From Artemisia argyi (Eukaryota > Streptophyta > Magnoliopsida > Asterales > Asteraceae): DNA of 64,000 nucleotides. Shown here piece by piece: positions 1-11,872 of this stretch. The translations under genes and the position numbers were made by a program. A model generated the notes under the pieces. That model made no database searches. It was not told the origin of the DNA and saw nothing but the letters and a program-made list of their open reading frames with translations. Numbering within the stretch: the stretch's first letter is position 1; the number at the start of each line of letters is the position of its first letter. The stretch lies in assembly GCA_030686995.1 (NCBI GenBank), contig CM060703.1:115701361-115765360 (forward strand), written 5' to 3'.

Positions 1-1043
1 GACTCATAACACTAAATTCTAAACAATTCTTACAATTTTTGGAATTCTGCACAAATGTAATTTTTGACTTTTTCCTATTAACTAACAAGTTGACTTATTT
101 CAAGTTTAATCTACCCTAACCTACTGTAAATGAGTTATTAAGCTAAAATTAGACTAGATTACACTAAATTAACAACTATAGTAGCTATATCAGACATTAT
201 GTATTCTAAAGTCCTAACAGTTAATCAATGAGGTGAAATCAAAGGTGATCTTGACTATTTTGCTAAAAGACTACCAAATTTAAAGCTGGACTGAGATAAA
301 TTAACCCTAGTGATGAAGTCGAAATAGTTTTCAAGCAACAAATACCACAAGACCACAATGAAACAGTTAATGCCAAACACTCCCTTAATCATATCTCAAT
401 TCTACAACTATGGAATTTAAAACTAATTATGTTGATTTAAGGCTGTAACTAGGTTAAGTATACTAAATGAAAACTAAATGATCACCAAATTACCAAAGAT
501 AACAGTAAGATCAAGAATATTCAAAGTTCAAGTTTGTGACTTACAAACTGTTCCAATGAGTAGGGCAGTGAACCAAAGATCAAGGGTCATCACCTACACT
601 CCCCATGGAGTTCTAAGCCCATAACAATCCACATAAGCCCTGCTCCACTGATCCTTCATCTTCTTTTTTGAGATTTTGATTTTTCAATATTTTCTTCCTA
701 ATATTTGCTATTTTAATGAAAGTTGAATTACACTGGTTATCTAATTTAGGAAATTTAAAAAAAGTTTATCAATGGTTACAGTGAGCTCAAAAGATTAGCA
801 AACAACAACTTATAGTAACTTCAAATCAAATTAAGATTTTCAAACATAAATTGGTACAAAAGTGAAATTTGAAAGGGAAATAGAAATTAAGCTTTAATAA
901 AGATGAAGTTACGCTGAATATATCTGATACAACCTTTTTAAATTAGAAACTACAACTAGAATTGATATTACACTAAAACCGACATTCAAAAGAACTAAAA
1001 ATCTATACTACAGCTAACTAATGCCTCTTTCTTCTGTTTTCTT

Positions 1044-1057
1044 CATTTATATAAGCC
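1044..1057 (-). promoter_or_regulatory. TATA box of A-family LTR
   Basis: Read on the minus strand this is GGCTTATATAAATG, a good plant TATA box. It sits where the left LTR of A has its TATA box (11406-11420), in the orientation that would transcribe the element leftward. Confidence 0.55.
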
Positions 1058-1462
1058 TTGGTGACATCCTCTGACTTTCCCACTCTATTGTGAGCCATTG
1101 GATGGCCTCCTTTGATCATGGCCGTTGAATGGAGTTTTGGCGGGAAATTGGAGATTGGTAGTTTGAGTAGGGGTTGGATTGCTAGGTGGAAGTATTTATT
1201 GAGGAGGGGGGTTATAGGGAACATTAGGTGAGGCTGGTGAGGGCTTGAAGAGTGAGGAGGGGGGACACAATTGTAGAAAAAGGGGGGAAAGTAGGGAAGG
1301 TGATGGTGTTGACTGTTTGTTTGACCCTGGGACTTTTATTATTAATATGGGAGGTGGGATTGGGATGATTGGGCCTGGGGAAAGGGTGGATCAGGTTGTG
1401 CTTGTTTGGGCTTGGCATGGATTAGAAATAACACGAAGGTCCGTTTGGTTTGGTAATTTTCA

Positions 1463-1885
1463 CAAGGACCAAATTTGTAATTTCTTAATAGTTGAGGGGT
1501 GGAAAATGTAACTTTTCCAAAGTTATCACATGGATCAAAATTGCCATCTTTCATTAACCCAAGGACCATAAATGTAATTTTCCAATATTTAAAACCCAAG
1601 GACCAAAATTGTCATTTTTGAAAGTTCAAAAGACTATTTGTGATAACCTTTGAGTTTCCAAGGACCAAAAATGATTTTTCTTCCAAAAATATCCCACCAG
1701 GGATCAAATCTGCCAAAAGTAAACTCGAGGGACCAAAATTGTAATTTCTTAAAAGTTTTGAAATTTTTCACCAAAGGACTAAATATGACAACTTATGATT
1801 TCAAAAGGACCTTTGGTGACTTTTCTTTTAAAATAAGTGCTTAGGGACTATTCTTGCCAATTTTTGAAAGTTGGGGGACCGAAAC
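1463..1885. repeat. array of GGACCAAAATTGTAATTT-like words
   Basis: About eleven degenerate copies of a roughly 18-base word (GGACCAAA, then ATTGTAATTT or ATTGCCATTT) lie 30-60 bp apart. The same array is found in both LTRs of A (11873-12325 and 37012-37466). It lies between the TATA box and the outer LTR end, so it is in U3 of the minus-strand element. Confidence 0.7.
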
Positions 1886-2057
1886 TACCAATTATGCAAA
1901 CTTTGTTCGTTTTTCATCTGTTTTTACTCATTTTTCATCTAAAACATATAAAACACAATTTTGGGATATTTTCAGTATTTTTATTCATTATTAAGTGTTT
2001 TTAAATGTTTTGCAGCTCAGATTTCACCAAAAATGATGAGTGTTTGAGCACTCATCA

Positions 2058-3666
2058 TCATTTAAGCCCAAAGTGGAGATTATTTGATCAAATATTGCCC
2101 TAAATCGTTCCTTTTGTCATTTTAGGTACTTTGGAGAAGAAATTTGGAAAACGAAGCATTTTGGACGTTTTTGGAGCGAAAAGTGAAGAAAATGGCAAAG
2201 TCTCCAAATCAAGCTGGAAACAGTGCTTGACGGCGTCACATGTTGCATGTGACGGCGTCACGTGATGGCAAAAAGGTGGATATGAAGTTTACACGAGACG
2301 CGCCAGAATATTTTTGGGATTTAACACATGACGGGGTCTCCAAGGACGTCAAGAGCAAATCACATGTGACGGCCAAGAGCATATTAACACATGACGGCGT
2401 CAAGTTTAAACCAGATGGCCATCTAGTGTACGTCTGACACCATCACTTGTTAATGGAGGCAGACCATCATGTGTTAACTGTCACAACTTGCGCGCGCGGT
2501 AGCTATTATTGTTTTGGCCATAACTTGTGCATACGAGCTCGGATTTTGGTGAAGAAAGTTTGGTCTTGACGCCTTCATGGTACGTGCTGATGCCGTCAAG
2601 ACGGGCCGGGCTGAAAAGTATCTATAAATACAACCTTATAACTTTATTATATGTAAGCCCCCAACCCTAAGTCCGATTTTAGGGTTAGGGTAGGTGTTTT
2701 TCCAGCAACTTAGAAGGTCTTAATCATTCCATGAACATCTAGTAATGGTTTGTTTATTGATTCAATCTTACGTTATGTCTTCAATTATGATTATTGTTTA
2801 TTGTTCTTCATTAATTATGCTTGGCTAATTCACCTTGTGTTTACTTATGATTGTGTGAAACTTATATATAATTGATTAGATCCTATTGATTTCCTTGTTG
2901 ATGTTAGTGTCTATCTTCATCAATTAAGGTGTGACACTTCGATAGGTCTAATTGGTTTTGTTTATAATTCTTGTTTCCTATTGTTTCTTGTTTTGATTGA
3001 ATGTTTATCGATGTTAGGCTTAAGAAAACTTGCTAATCTTCAATTGGTAACTTGCTTGAATGTCTTAAGAAACATGAATCGGATGTGCACTATGATTAAT
3101 TGGTTGTATTTAATGTATAAGTGACAACTAAGGAGGCCATGTTAGGAGCTAGTTGTCGGCTCAAATAGGAAGAGGTAGAAGCTTATAGATTTGGGGAAGA
3201 TCGTACACGGCCCCACGAATGGTATTAAGGAATACAACCCATCAACTAAAACAAGGTGTGACAATTCAATAGGTAGAATTGGATAGCTAGCAAGGAGTAA
3301 TATATCATAGGTTTACACTTCACTTCCCTCGTAGAACCCTAGTTTATTTTCCTACACTTTAGTTTTAGTAGTAGCTTTTGGGTTAGTTGATTAGCAACTA
3401 ATTCCGCCCTTTCTTCCAAAATCCAAGATTTTTATTTGCTTTCCATAAAATATAAAAATACGAAAAGAATCATCCCTCACCTCTAGACCTAGTTAGATTA
3501 ATTTCAATCTTAACGAACACTATTCTTTGAGTTGAGCGATCAATCCCCCGGTACTTGCCACTACACTATACTACATCGGTCAAGTACACAGCCTGGTGGG
3601 GATTGCAAGCCTCTTGAGATCCCTTGAGAGGTAAAACCTTTTGCAAGGTTGCAAAACCACGCATCA
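2058..3666 (+). mobile_element. E1 5' LTR, first ~33 bp displaced
   Basis: The sequence aligns by eye with the solo LTR at 5120-6537 and with the E2 LTRs: a shared TTATTTGATCAAATATTGCCC stretch near the start, the TGACG cluster, the TATA box, and a conserved 3' part with GGTACTTG and the GAGAGGTAAA block. It ends in GCATCA directly before a tRNA-Asp type PBS, which makes it a 5' LTR on the plus strand. The first ~33 bases are missing because the A-family LTR inserted there. Confidence 0.85.
2227..2631 (+). promoter_or_regulatory. E1 promoter: TGACG cluster and TATA box
   Basis: Perfect TGACGGCGTCA palindromes lie at 2228-2238 and 2250-2260, the second running into a CACGTG G-box. Further full or partial copies follow near 2328, 2342, 2363, 2388, 2569 and 2587. 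A TATA box, TCTATAAATA, is at 2621-2630. TGACG is the core of the plant as-1/ocs element bound by TGA-class bZIP factors (known family); binding here is inference. Confidence 0.6.
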
Positions 3667-3672
3667 AGTTTT

Positions 3673-3690
3673 TGGCGCCATTGTCGGGGA
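3673..3690 (+). other. E1 primer-binding site, tRNA-Asp type
   Basis: TGGCGCCATTGTCGGGGA lies six bases after the 5' LTR. It matches the tRNA-Asp type PBS used by plant Athila/Tat Ty3 elements and fixes the element on the plus strand. Confidence 0.85.
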
Positions 3691-3840
3691 ATAGTTATTG
3701 TTTAGGTTGAAATTTATTTTGATAAGGTATACTCATTAGATTCCTATCAAGTGAGATTTTTATTTTCTTTTTATTAGCTTTCTTGTTGTATATATTTTTC
3801 TTTCTGCCCTTTGTTTGTAAAACCATTTTCAATTGTCACT

Positions 3841-4772
3841 ATGGCGAACGAAATCCCATTTAAATCACTGACAATAGAGGAACAATTATATTTCACTAAT
3901 AGATTTGCTTCTTATCGTTCCAATGAATTTTTGTGTGATCTTAGTGACATCCAGGAGGAGTTGGGGGTAAAGTTAGATGGGTTTGATGAATTATATGCAT
4001 GTGTGATTTCTATTAGACGATCATTATCAGGATCAATTCCTTTTAGTGAGACCCGTTGGATGAATTTTGAGAAAAGCTTCCTAACCATGACCCGTAAGTT
4101 CAACGAATTGGTGGATTCGTATGAGCAAGATGCCCTAGTTTCTAAGAACATGAACTTAGAATCAAACCAATATTATGAGATGGTTAGTGTTGAACTACCT
4201 AGTTGCATGAGCGGGATAGATTTCACCAAAACATACAACACACATGAGGGTAGAGTTGAGGCACCTAAGTGCATGTCATGGTTAGGCACTAACATATAGG
4301 TGATCTTGATACGAGGAACGATGAGGAAAATAATGCATGCCCACTAAGTACTCCACAAGTCCCACCATCATTTGAGGCATACACACCACCCGTTACTTAC
4401 CCGGAAGAAGTAGATGAGACTATAGGAACCCCAATAGAGGTAGAGCCCTTAAACCAAGCACCACTTGAGGATATAGGTTTGAATACTTGTAACGATAACC
4501 TTACTCCTAGTTCTAGGTAATTTCCTAGTGTTGATGAACCGGAACCTCAATCTTTACACACCTTTCCATACTTAGATTTACATCTAGGAGATAAAAGAGG
4601 AACCGACCCACCCATCAACCAATATTATCCGGTTAGTTTTAGGATAAAGGGAGCTATTCACTCACCCCCTTCACCTCACGTGGCATATTTCCACCCTAAG
4701 GGTGTGTATCGCTACTTCCACCCGCACTTAATCCTAAGTGTAGGGAAAACCTCCCCTATTTCCGTTAAATAA
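3841..4772 (+). pseudogene. E1 ORF of unknown function, frameshifted
   Basis: This is the only reading frame in E1, placed where gag would begin. I start it at the ATG at 3841 (context CACTATGGCG) rather than the upstream in-frame ATG at 3811. The first part (153 codons, stop TAG 4297-4299) has a helix-rich N-terminus with no cysteine knuckle, no gag homology region and no D-T/S-G or RT motif. A shift of frame near 4300 opens a second part that is acidic and proline-rich, has an internal TAA near 4518, and ends at TAA 4770-4772. I do not recognise the family. Its place between a PBS and the conserved post-stop hairpin marks it as the cargo ORF of a non-autonomous LTR element. Confidence 0.5.
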
Positions 4773-4777
4773 GGGTA

Positions 4778-4828
4778 GAGTCAGGCTCGTGACTCGAACA
4801 AAAACAAGCGCTTCTTGGGAGGCAAACC
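4778..4828 (+). promoter_or_regulatory. E1 post-stop hairpin and conserved block
   Basis: Stem GAGTC (4778-4782) pairs with GACTC (4791-4795) around an 8-base loop containing GCT, six bases after the stop. A block AAGCGCTTCT, T, GGGAGGCAAACC follows at 4806-4828. The same pair of signals follows the last stop codon in B and E2, and the hairpin alone in A. Confidence 0.7.
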
Positions 4829-5114
4829 AACCCATGTTTTTAATTGTTTGATGTTTTTACTTTATTTGTTTTTTTGTGTCATGTATACTTAATTATAATT
4901 GTTTAATTTTCATGTTTCGATTAATTTGTGAAAATGCTTTATTTTGTTTTTAACCTCGTCTTAATTGCATATAAAGGTATTTTACAACAAGATAAGAGTA
5001 TGGAAGTTTTTATTTTGTTAAAAAGAACGAATTTCGAACATGAAAAATTCACAATTCATGATTAGCATATATTTTATCTTGTTTGTGTGTCAATACTCGT
5101 GGATATGTTTTATG

Positions 5115-6542
5115 AGTTCTGATGAGGCAAAAAATGAACCGTTTTTAGGGGGTCATTTAAGCCCGGAATTGAATTTATTTGATCAAATATTGCCCTAAAT
5201 CGTTCCTTTTGTGATTTTAGGTACTTTGGGAGTGAATTCTGGAAAAAAAAGAATTTTGGACGTTTTTTGAGCATAAAAGTGAAGAAAACGGCGAAGACTT
5301 AATTTTCCATGCTGAGAACAGTACCTGACGGCGTCAAGAAGGAAATTTTGACGGCGTTAGGAGTAAAATCCATGACGACCTAGACAAAACCTGAAGGCGT
5401 CAAGAGTATTTTTGGTGACGGCTTGCATAAGGAGTACACATGACGGCGTCAAACCTAGATCTAGGCAGTCCGAGAAATTATTTGGCGGCGAGATGATGGC
5501 CTCAGAAATTTGTTCTTGACACCGTCACCTCACAGAATCTATATATACTTTTCTATTTTTCATTCATTAAGAGAGGAACTTGTGTGGAGAATACTAGGGT
5601 CGAACCTAATAAACCCTATGTCGTTTGTAACAGTATTTTCAAGGGTTTTTACCCCTTGAAAGCTTTCATGTTCAATTGAGATAAGTCTTCTTTCAATTCA
5701 TTCAATATGTCTATGTGTTGTTTGAATATATCTTATGCTTGTTTTGATTTCAACATGCTAGGCTAGATCTTTCATGTGTTTGCTTAGATGTAATGAAACC
5801 TAGATGTTGATTATAGGTTGATTGCTTGTTTATAGTTGTAATGGATGAATGATTTCAATGTTAGGCTTAAGAAAACTGGCAGATCTCCATTGTGTAACTT
5901 GCTTAAACGTCTTAAGAAACATGAACCGATGTGTACTAGGTTTTTATGATTGTATTTAATGCATGAGCAAATTCTAGTGATCCCATGTTAGGAGCTTCTT
6001 AGCCGGCTTGACATAGGAGTGAAGTAGGCGCTTATAGGATTGGGGAAGTAAGTACGCCACCCCATGAATGGTATTAAGGAATACAATCCGTCATCTACGC
6101 AACTGTAACAAGTAATTAACCTGTAAAAGACATCTAGGGAGTAGTGAAATCTAAGTAAACACAATTCTCCCATATATTTCTCACACCACTAGTTTAATTT
6201 AGTTTATTTTCATTTTTAGTATTTTATTTTGATTGCATCTTTAGTAATTAGGTTAGTTGATTAGCAACTAATTCCGCCCACTCCTTCAAAACCGAGATTT
6301 TTACTTGCTTTTATAAAAAACTAAAAAATACAATAAGAATCATCCCTCATCTCTAGACCTAGTCTTTAGGTTTTCTAATCCTAGCGACACTATTCCTAGC
6401 TGAACGATCAATCCCCCGGTACTTGTCATTATACTATACTACATCGATCAGGTACACTGCCTGGTGGGGGTTGTAAGCTTCTCGAGATCCCTCGAGAGGT
6501 AAAGCCTGGTGCAATCCCTACTCATCAAGTTCCTATTTGTAA
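5115..6542 (+). mobile_element. Solo E-type LTR with AGTTC target duplication
   Basis: The LTR runs 5120-6537, begins TGATGAGG and ends CTCATCA. AGTTC flanks it on both sides (5115-5119 and 6538-6542). There is no PBS to its right and no PPT to its left. It therefore arose by recombination between the LTRs of a separate insertion and is not the 3' LTR of E1. Confidence 0.9.
5336..5548 (+). promoter_or_regulatory. Solo LTR promoter: TGACG cluster and TATA box
   Basis: TGACGGCGTCA at 5336-5346 is followed by at least six full or partial copies up to the TTGACACCGTCACC ending near 5528. The TATA box CTATATATAC (5539-5548) begins about ten bases later. Spacing and order match E1 and E2. Confidence 0.6.
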
Positions 6543-6779
6543 TTCATTCCACAAGTATCCTATCCTTTAATTGTTTTGTTTTTATTTCTAAGTCTGGAAT
6601 TACATCTAGTTGTGGTTTTTCTTTGTTCGGTTTGATGCTTTGGTTTTTGTGTTTGTCGATTACAGGTTATATTGGACAAGAAGATGATTATATTTCTGGA
6701 GGGAAGCTTTCAACGTTCATTTTCTTGGAAGATGTTAGGAATACAATTATTCCTATAGAAGACTCGGTCACCTAATTGA

Positions 6780-7123
6780 TGTAACAGCATTTTTAGTTAG
6801 CTCGTAGTTAGTTAATTATATATATTAGTTTAGTTTAAGTAACACCGTGGAAGAAGGACGGGTCTTTACCCACTGTATGCCTGATCCACAGCCCGGGTGT
6901 GGGCGTTTTATATTTTTTGTAAGAAACTATAAATACCCCTCTCCGCATGTGGAGAGGGTTGGTTCTTTCATTTCTCTTAATCTAATATTACATTTTCTCT
7001 CATCTCTTTCTCTCTCTAGAAATACCCAACTCACTTTCTCTCTCTAAACTCTCTTCTTATTCTTCTTTCTTGAATCAATCCAACCACAAAACCATATATG
7101 TTATGATTTTAGATATCTTACAA
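6780..7123 (+). mobile_element. Copia-like element G, 5' LTR
   Basis: A 344-bp LTR starts TGTAACAG and ends ATCTTACA, so its ends are inverted (TGTAA/TTACA). It is followed at once by an initiator-Met type PBS. The left target site would be ATTGA (6775-6779); the right copy lies outside the window. It interrupts the E1 interior. Confidence 0.75.
6928..6958 (+). promoter_or_regulatory. G TATA box with perfect inverted repeat
   Basis: CTATAAATAC (6928-6937) is a strong TATA box. It overlaps the start of an 8-bp perfect inverted repeat, CCCTCTCC (6937-6944) and GGAGAGGG (6951-6958), with a 6-base loop. The repeat spans the expected transcription start. The LTR of D has the same arrangement with different sequence. 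Confidence 0.65.
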
Positions 7124-7124
7124 T

Positions 7125-7143
7125 TCGTATCAAGAGCCATGGT
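7125..7143 (+). other. G primer-binding site, initiator-Met type
   Basis: TTCGTATCAAGAGCCATGG resembles the usual TGGTATCAGAGCCATGG, with one changed base near the start and one extra A. It directly follows the LTR end. Confidence 0.65.
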
Positions 7144-8440
7144 TCTATCTTAGGGACTAGCATGTTCTTGGATTTGTGGTTGATTTTGGTTCGAATTGAT
7201 TAGTACTTCATTCTTGTTTTCTCTCTTTCTTACTTGGTTCGAATTCATTTACAACAACCTGTTCGAATTAACTACAATATCGTTTTTGTCTTCTTGTCTA
7301 GTTTGGACAGTTTCATTCATGGATGATTCATTTGGAAAGTGGTAGATTGGGTATATGTCATGGGTCATTCTTCATTGCGATAAACTGTTCTTTTCTTGGT
7401 TGCGATTAGCAATGCTATTGTACTGTCTTTTGGTTTATTAGCAGATAGGGTAAATGACAAAATAACTTGGAAAGTGACTTGTGGTCCATAGTAGCGTTTA
7501 CCAGCACTCTCCACATTTGCGTTTAACTTTCAAGTTAGTGTTTAACTTTCAAAAAATAAATTTGTCAGCCGTTTCCTCCTGGTTGCTCTTAGCTCATAAT
7601 AGCGGTTAGTCCAAATGTTTGTCGCGATTAACTAATGTTAGCGGTTAGCTCATTTTCAGTTTGCGTTTAACTCTGTGTACCGATTATTACAAGTTATTCA
7701 AGGACCAAACCAACAGCTACCAATCCAAATCTATTCTCAAACTCATCTGCTTTATTTAATCTTTACAATATCACAGATTTAACAAGAAACAAATTCAAAG
7801 CCAAGTATCAATATTAAACCACATCTAAACCAAGACTCAAACACCAAACAAGAAAAAGATCGATATAGATCTCAGTACATACTTTCGTTTTATTTCTGAA
7901 GAGACTTGTGACCTTAAAGATCTTAACATAACAAAAGTATCATCATCATAGATCAATCTGTTGAAGCATATAACTTCTGTTTAATATCCTAAAAGCTTTA
8001 AAAGAAAAAGAAAAAAACCTTAAGGTTTCATCTTGCTCTTCTTTCGGTTTACAAAAACAGATCGATAAACTACCTGGGATTTCTTTTCTCTCTCATTGGC
8101 ATACAAGACTCAGCAGATTCATGAAGGTGGTGTTTATATACGATCTATCTACACATCATGAAATAAGGGACGAGTTGATTTAGGCGATTATATTATACTT
8201 GTTTGTGTGTTCGGATTAGATTGATCAAAGGGTTGTAGTGGCTAAGTTTATTTGCAAGAAGAGAGGATTTGGTTTAGTGACTGTGTTTTTTTAGGGTTAG
8301 ACAAATGTGAGATTAATTTGGGCAAAGAGAGATTAGTGAGAATTTATATCCGATTATTACGGTAAGGGGTAATTGGGCTTGGACTTTGAGTTATGTTCCT
8401 GATTTTTGCTGGGCTACAGATTTTGTGATAATCAAGATTG
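7144..8440 (+). other. G leader, left part
   Basis: This non-coding stretch lies between the G PBS and the insertion of A; it resumes at 37642-38020. Bases 7391-7690 hold a cluster of related words (GCGATTAGC, GCGTTTACC, GCGTTTAAC, GCGGTTAGC). From about 7700 the sequence is AT-rich and low in order. I found no protein family or long frame in it and cannot rule out a captured host fragment. Confidence 0.55.
7391..7690 (+). repeat. GCGTTTAAC / GCGGTTAGC word cluster in G leader
   Basis: At least eight variants of GCG(A/G/T)TTA(A/G)C are spread over 300 bp. The form resembles the TTACGCGTAA cluster in the leader of D, though the word differs. Confidence 0.55.
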
Positions 8441-9520
8441 GGCTTTGATTGGTTCCGAACCGGTCAGATATTATTGACCAAGGTCAACAAGTCAAAGATA
8501 GCTCAGTTCCAATGCTCCGTAGATAGTATAGTGTTTCCCCGGGTCGTTATGTGCCAGCGAGATTGCAATGGTTCTTTGGAAAATGTTTCAGGAATGAGTG
8601 GCACTGAGGACAGTAGCCAAGATGATTGGGAATTAATTATGCTACTGATATTTGGTGTTTCGACAATTATTAACAATCACAGATATACAGATATAATTAC
8701 AAATACACAACTTGGGATTCAAATTACAGACAGAGAAAAGTGGGATTTAAACAATTTACAAACTAGAAGGGGTGCAAGTGAAACTTTTCAAACTTAAAAT
8801 AAAAAAAAAAATTAAAATGAAAATGAAATTATTTAATTGATTATTTTAATATTTAAATACTAATTAATTAATTAAAACTATTTAAAAAGTGATTTAGATC
8901 TAATTTATATTAAACTAAAAATGATAAAGACTACAAATTAAACTAAAAACTTGCAAAAATATTTTATAAACCTTAAAATGAACTTGAAGAAAGTATAAAA
9001 ATTAAAAAGAAATATTTTTGTCTTTTTATGGGTTTTCTATTAATTAATTACTAATTATATTAATTATACTAATTAAACTATTTCTAATTACTAAAAATAC
9101 TAAAATGACTTAGAAAATTTTAGAAAAATTTATAAAACTAATTAACCATCACAGGAATCCTAAACAATTATAAAAAGTTTCTAAAAATTATATTTAGACT
9201 ATTTTACTAATTATTTACTTATTAATTAATTAAAATCTAATTTAACTAAATTAATTAAGAAAGCTAAAAAATGAACAGTAGAATTTAAGAAACTATTTCC
9301 TAAAAGTCTTAACTGATTTATAAAACCTAGGAAAAATATAAAAACCTACTATTGTTAATTAAAATTTAAGAAAACTATTTAATTACTAATATTACCTAAT
9401 TAATTAATTAAATTATTTTTAATTCTAATAATTATTAAACTAAAAGAGAAAAATCTAAGAAAATTATTGAAAATACTTAAAGGTGATAGGAAATTAAGAA
9501 AATTATGAAAATGATGAAGT

Positions 9521-10291
9521 GCTTATTAATAAGCTAAAAAGAAAATTAAAAAGATAGAATCAATTAAATAGAAGCTATCACTAATTTTAAATTTGGGTTT
9601 TTGTTGGTTTTTCTTTTTGACAGATCAAAATAAGTTAAAAATAAGAAACTTTTACAAAGACACTTTTACAAATGCTTAAAAATAAGTTGTGTGCACCCCC
9701 TTTGATTAAACAGTGGACTAATTAGCTTATTTTTAGACTTTTCAAGTGAAATAAGCTCAACACTGATCACAGAAGGCAAAATAAGCTATAAACAACTTAA
9801 GTGAACTAAAAATAAGCTAGAACAAGCAAAAGATCTGAATAATAAGCTAATACAAGCAAATAAGCTAGAATCAACAACCTAAAACACATGCAGTCCCAAA
9901 AGGGCAATTGTAGGCCTATGTGGGACCCACAAATAAGCAAAAGGGTCCAAAATGAAAATGGTTCCTAAAAGCTGGTCTGGTAAGCTACACAATAAGCCAA
10001 CAAGCAGAGCATATGGCAAGCTTATGACCTTTGGTGCAAACACTGAGTACTCAGTCAGTGTGGTGTGGGTAGCTTGTGGGGACAAGCAGGCTAGGGGCAA
10101 GGCTACTAGGTTGAAAAACAACACTTGGTATGTTGAGTTGGGCTAACAAGCTTCCTAAAATGCCACGGTTTGAAGGCTAAAGCTCACAGAGAAGCTCTTG
10201 GTGAGCTTATGAAATCAGGGTCACACCCCTGGAGCAGGGGAGTCCAATGTGCAAATAGGCAAGTTTGGATGACCTTATTTATAAGCTAATA
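9521..10291. repeat. AATAAGCT word cluster in A left LTR
   Basis: A dozen or more copies of AATAAGCT or AAGCTTAT, including the near-palindrome GCTTATTAATAAGC at 9521-9534, lie in about 770 bp. The right LTR has the same cluster at about 34675-35470. Confidence 0.6.
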
Positions 10292-11405
10292 ACTTCTAAA
10301 ATGAATTTTTCTTTTTGAAAAAGTTAAACTACCAACAAAACAACTCAAGTTCACAAAAACCTTGGATTTCCAATCTGTTTTAAAGCTTGTGCAAGATCTG
10401 GACTAATTGACCATTTTGACAAATTTGGAAATTTGACTTTTGAGAAAAATACTCCTAAGCTGACTTTTACCAATTTCCAATGATCATTATTGACTGATTA
10501 AGCTATGCTATGATATATTGAGGTGAAATTGAGTTAAAACAACAACTAGTGAACTGATATGAAGAATTTAGACACTTAAATCTTAACAGTCAACAAGTGA
10601 CTTGAGATTAAAGGTGTATTTGACTTTTTCTTGAACAATACCTAGGTTTTATGACTTAAGTGTTCTACTTATACCTACTGCAACATGTTTCAACAATCAA
10701 TAACAGCAAAAACAGGTCTCAACCTAGTGATATTTACTAATCCAAACACTAGTTAACAAACTGTGATGATGAAATTTTCTAAGCAAAACAATGATTTCGG
10801 ACTAGAAACAGATTAATACTATTCTAATAATATCTAAAACACATGAACAAACATAAATAAGCAGACAATACTAGGTAAGATTCAAACAGAAGAAAAATAG
10901 GAATTTTGCTTACTTCATGCCATCGAAGCAATACTCCACATGAGCCAAGGACCTCAGAACATTCCTAATGGCTTTCCATAAAGCCTCTAACCCACTGCCA
11001 TCCAGGATTCACAGTGCTCCAGCTTTCTTTATCAACTTTCAACAATTTTTTTATTTTTTCTTTATTTTTCTGATTTTTTTTTTTTATTTTTCTTGTTTTA
11101 TGATTCTACTTCCTTTTAATAGTTTCTAAAAGCTTCACTGAGCTTATGGGAGCTTAAGTGATCCTAAAAGTCCATAAATACAACTACAAATAACATTAAA
11201 CAGATTTGTGATTTTTGAATTTTTGAAAATGCATAAACTGATTTCAACAAGATAGAACTGAAATTGATTATCATAAAAGGTTTGAAATACACTGAGAACA
11301 CTAGAATTACAACTTGGAAGCTTGAAATTACACTAGAATTTAAGAAAGCGACAATTCGACACTAAATTAGCTAAATTACACTAGATACTCTTCTCTTCTT
11401 CATCC

Positions 11406-11420
11406 CCTTATTTATATAGG
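11406..11420 (-). promoter_or_regulatory. TATA box in A left LTR
   Basis: On the minus strand this reads CCTATATAAATAAGG. The segment around it, about 11387-11443, is absent from the right LTR, which is the one that should drive the element. Confidence 0.6.
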
Positions 11421-11872
11421 GATCTTCTAGGGTTTATTTGAGCTTCTGAGCAGATCCCATTGATAATCTGAGCCATTGGATGAGAGAGAGATGATCTTGA
11501 CCCTCCACGTATTTTTGGCTGGAAAAATAGGGGTGAGTGAAATTGCTTAAATAATCCAACAGGAGGGGGTGGCATTAATTGTGGTTGTCATTTTAGGTGA
11601 TAGTGGTTTTGGGTGGTGGATTGTGAAGGTGGGTTGAGGTGATGGATTTGCAGGGCAAGTGGAGAAGTGGGGGTGATGGTTGTTTGACTGTTTTGACCAC
11701 AGGGTCAACGTTTGACCCTGGAATATATCAAAAGTGGTGTTTGGGCTTGTGGGAAGTGGGCTTGGCAAGGGAGTGGGCTGGGGAAATAAGGTGGGTGGGC
11801 TTTGGTTGTTTTGTTTATGGATTGGATTTGGTTTGGTATATATTAAGGGTTCGGATTGGCATTGTATTATCA

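Larger units (their letters stand above)
1..2057 (-). mobile_element. A-family LTR, cut by window start
   Basis: This is the right-hand part of an LTR related to, but clearly diverged from, the two LTRs of element A. It ends in the same terminal inverted repeat (2034-2057) and has the same TATA region and GGACCAAA-word array in the same order. The next five bases, TCATT, fit a target duplication inside the E1 LTR, because intact E-type LTRs read GTCATTTAAGCCC at this point. The left end lies outside the window, so I cannot tell a solo LTR from the 5' LTR of a whole minus-strand element. No gene is seen in it. Confidence 0.8.
4829..6779 (+). other. E1 3' non-coding interior (split by solo LTR)
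   Basis: Bases 4829-5114 and 6543-6779 are the interior of E1 after its ORF. The second piece matches the minus-strand sequence of E2 around 56265-56360 (a motif with GACAAGAAGATGATT and GGGAAGCTTT), which supports its place in an E-type 3' region. E1 is then broken by G at 6780; its PPT and 3' LTR are not in the window. No gene is seen here. Confidence 0.65.

Noticed and set aside
2675..2695. Telomere-like repeat TTTAGGGTTAGGGT
   Set aside because: Only two units, in LTR sequence; not a telomere tract.
5120..6537. 3' LTR of E1
   Set aside because: AGTTC flanks it on both sides and E1-type interior sequence continues to its right, so it is a separate solo LTR.
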